A program made the position numbers and the translations under genes. A DNA stretch of 13,830 nucleotides from the NCBI GenBank assembly GCA_018610095.1, contig JAHEOB010000247.1:1-13830 (forward strand), read 5' to 3'. How positions within the stretch are numbered: position 1 is the stretch's first letter; each line of letters starts with the position of its first letter. This document shows, piece by piece, positions 13,003 through 13,830 of the stretch. A model generated the notes under the pieces. That model was not told where the DNA came from. It made no database searches and saw only the letters and a program-made list of their open reading frames with translations. The stretch is from Halothece sp. MAG (GTDB lineage: Bacteria; Cyanobacteriota; Cyanobacteriia; Cyanobacteriales; Rubidibacteraceae).

Positions 13003-13830
13003 CTATTTCAATTCCGGTGCTGTGCTAGCAACAAAAGAAGATTCTGTTTGTGCCACTTCAGAGGGTTTTACCAACGTTGGAACCGAATCTCGTAAGTGAT
13101 TCGTATAGGCAACAGTGGTGGAATCATACATTTGCGTTAGCACTTTGGGATATAAGCCAATGCCAATAACAGGAACCAACAGACAGGCAATGATAAAGAC
13201 TTCTCGGGGTTCGGCATCCACCAACGCTTCCCGGGATACCAATTCTTCGTTCTCGTTGCCGTAGAAAATTTCTCGCAGCATGGAAAGCAGATAAATGGGT
13301 GTCAGAATAACGCCCACTGCTGCTAAAAAGACGACAACCACCTTAAAAGTCGAACTATAGGCATCACTGGTGGAAAAGCCAATAAAGACCATTACTTCTG
13401 CAATAAATCCACTCATCCCCGGCAGGGCAAGGGAGGCAAGGGAACAGGTCGTAAACATCGCAAAGATTTTTTGCATTCGCTGTCCCACACCCCCCATTTC
13501 GTCTAACATCAAGGTATGGGTGCGGTCATAGGTTGCCCCCACTAAAAAGAACAGACTTGCGCCAATTAGACCGTGAGACACCATCTGTAAAACTGCCCCA
13601 CTTAACCCAATCTCAGTAAAGGAAGCAATGCCAATTAGCACAAACCCCATGTGGGAGATCGAAGAATAGGCGATTTTCCGTTTCAGGTTACGTTGGGCAA
13701 ATGAGGTGAGGGCAGCATAAATAATATTGACTACCCCTAAAATTACCAGTGCAGGAGCAAAGTAAGCATGGGCATCGGGTAACATCCCAGCATTCATACG
13801 AATTAAGGCATAGCCCCCCATTTTTAACAA
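13003..13830 (-). CDS. ndhD: NAD(P)H-quinone oxidoreductase (NDH-1) chain 4, NdhD, C-terminal part (truncated by window edge)
   Basis: The visible 276 codons (275 residues plus TAG) are the C-terminal half of an antiporter-like NDH-1 subunit; full-length NdhD is about 520-560 residues, so the start lies beyond the right edge. Signature segments include KMGGYALIRMN, NIIYAALTSFAQRNLKRKIAYSS.., SHMGFVLIGIASFTEIG, QMVSHGLIGASLFFLVGATYDRTHT and ALPGMSGFIAE, with at least five membrane helices. The Lys and His residues in these helices belong to the proton channel of the Mrp-antiporter-like subunits. From memory it resembles NdhD1 (respiratory/cyclic electron flow NDH-1L) more than the CO2-uptake paralogues NdhD3/D4. 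The tail after residue 240 is variable, polar and probably cytoplasmic. Confidence 0.94.
   Translation of the reverse strand: MLKMGGYALIRMNAGMLPDAHAYFAPALVILGVVNIIYAALTSFAQRNLKRKIAYSSISHMGFVLIGIASFTEIGLSGAVLQMVSHGLIGASLFFLVGATYDRTHTLMLDEMGGVGQRMQKIFAMFTTCSLASLALPGMSGFIAEVMVFIGFSTSDAYSSTFKVVVVFLAAVGVILTPIYLLSMLREIFYGNENEELVSREALVDAEPREVFIIACLLVPVIGIGLYPKVLTQMYDSTTVAYTNHLRDSVPTLVKPSEVAQTESSFVASTAPELK

Overview
This is a chromosomal segment from a cyanobacterium. The evidence is the photosystem I genes psaF and psaJ, a cyanobacterial NDH-1 subunit (ndhD), a MoeB-rhodanese fusion of the cyanobacterial/actinobacterial kind, and fourteen copies of the octamer GCGATCGC (HIP1), about one per kb. The genus cannot be fixed from the sequence. 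Base composition is moderately AT-rich.

Layout, left to right. (a) 1-752, minus: the N-terminal part of a membrane-anchored CapD/FlaA1-type nucleotide-sugar dehydratase that runs off the left edge. (b) 782-1012, plus: a small DUF1823-like gene that stops exactly where a relic of an insertion-sequence end begins (983-1024). (c) 1135-1830 and 1866-2450, plus: an acidic, repeat-bearing putative lipoprotein, then a PRX-like1/thioredoxin-fold protein. (d) 2509-4597, minus: an ABC1/UbiB-family atypical kinase followed by a small membrane protein. (e) 4784-6550, plus: a JAMM-type (Mec-like) metalloprotease and a MoeB-rhodanese protein, closed by a strong terminator. (f) about 6595-7969: a TnpB-only IS200/IS605-type element with an apparently intact nuclease gene, end hairpins and a probable omega-RNA region. 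(g) 7966-8820, minus: a PfkB-family sugar kinase whose stop codon touches the right IS end. (h) 8882-9736, plus: rsmI, convergent with tsaD (9743-10816, minus), with six bases between them. (i) 10958-11620, plus: psaF-psaJ. (j) 11711-13830, minus: argG preceded by the C-terminal half of ndhD.

Most genes are conserved housekeeping functions: translation fidelity (tsaD, rsmI), arginine synthesis (argG), sulfur transfer (the Mec-like protein with moeB), photosynthetic electron transport (psaF, psaJ, ndhD) and probably quinone/lipid homeostasis (ABC1 kinase). The accessory content is the TnpB element, its probable relic 5.6 kb upstream, and the repeat lipoprotein. The most informative observation is that the intact element's left-end hairpin recurs at 983-1024 with a compensatory base-pair change. 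It sits at the point where the DUF1823-like gene is cut short, and both copies follow the same T-rich flank, which suggests the element's target/TAM. No clearly undescribed multi-gene system is visible, and no tRNA, rRNA or CRISPR array was found. No gene-free stretch exceeds 300 bases.
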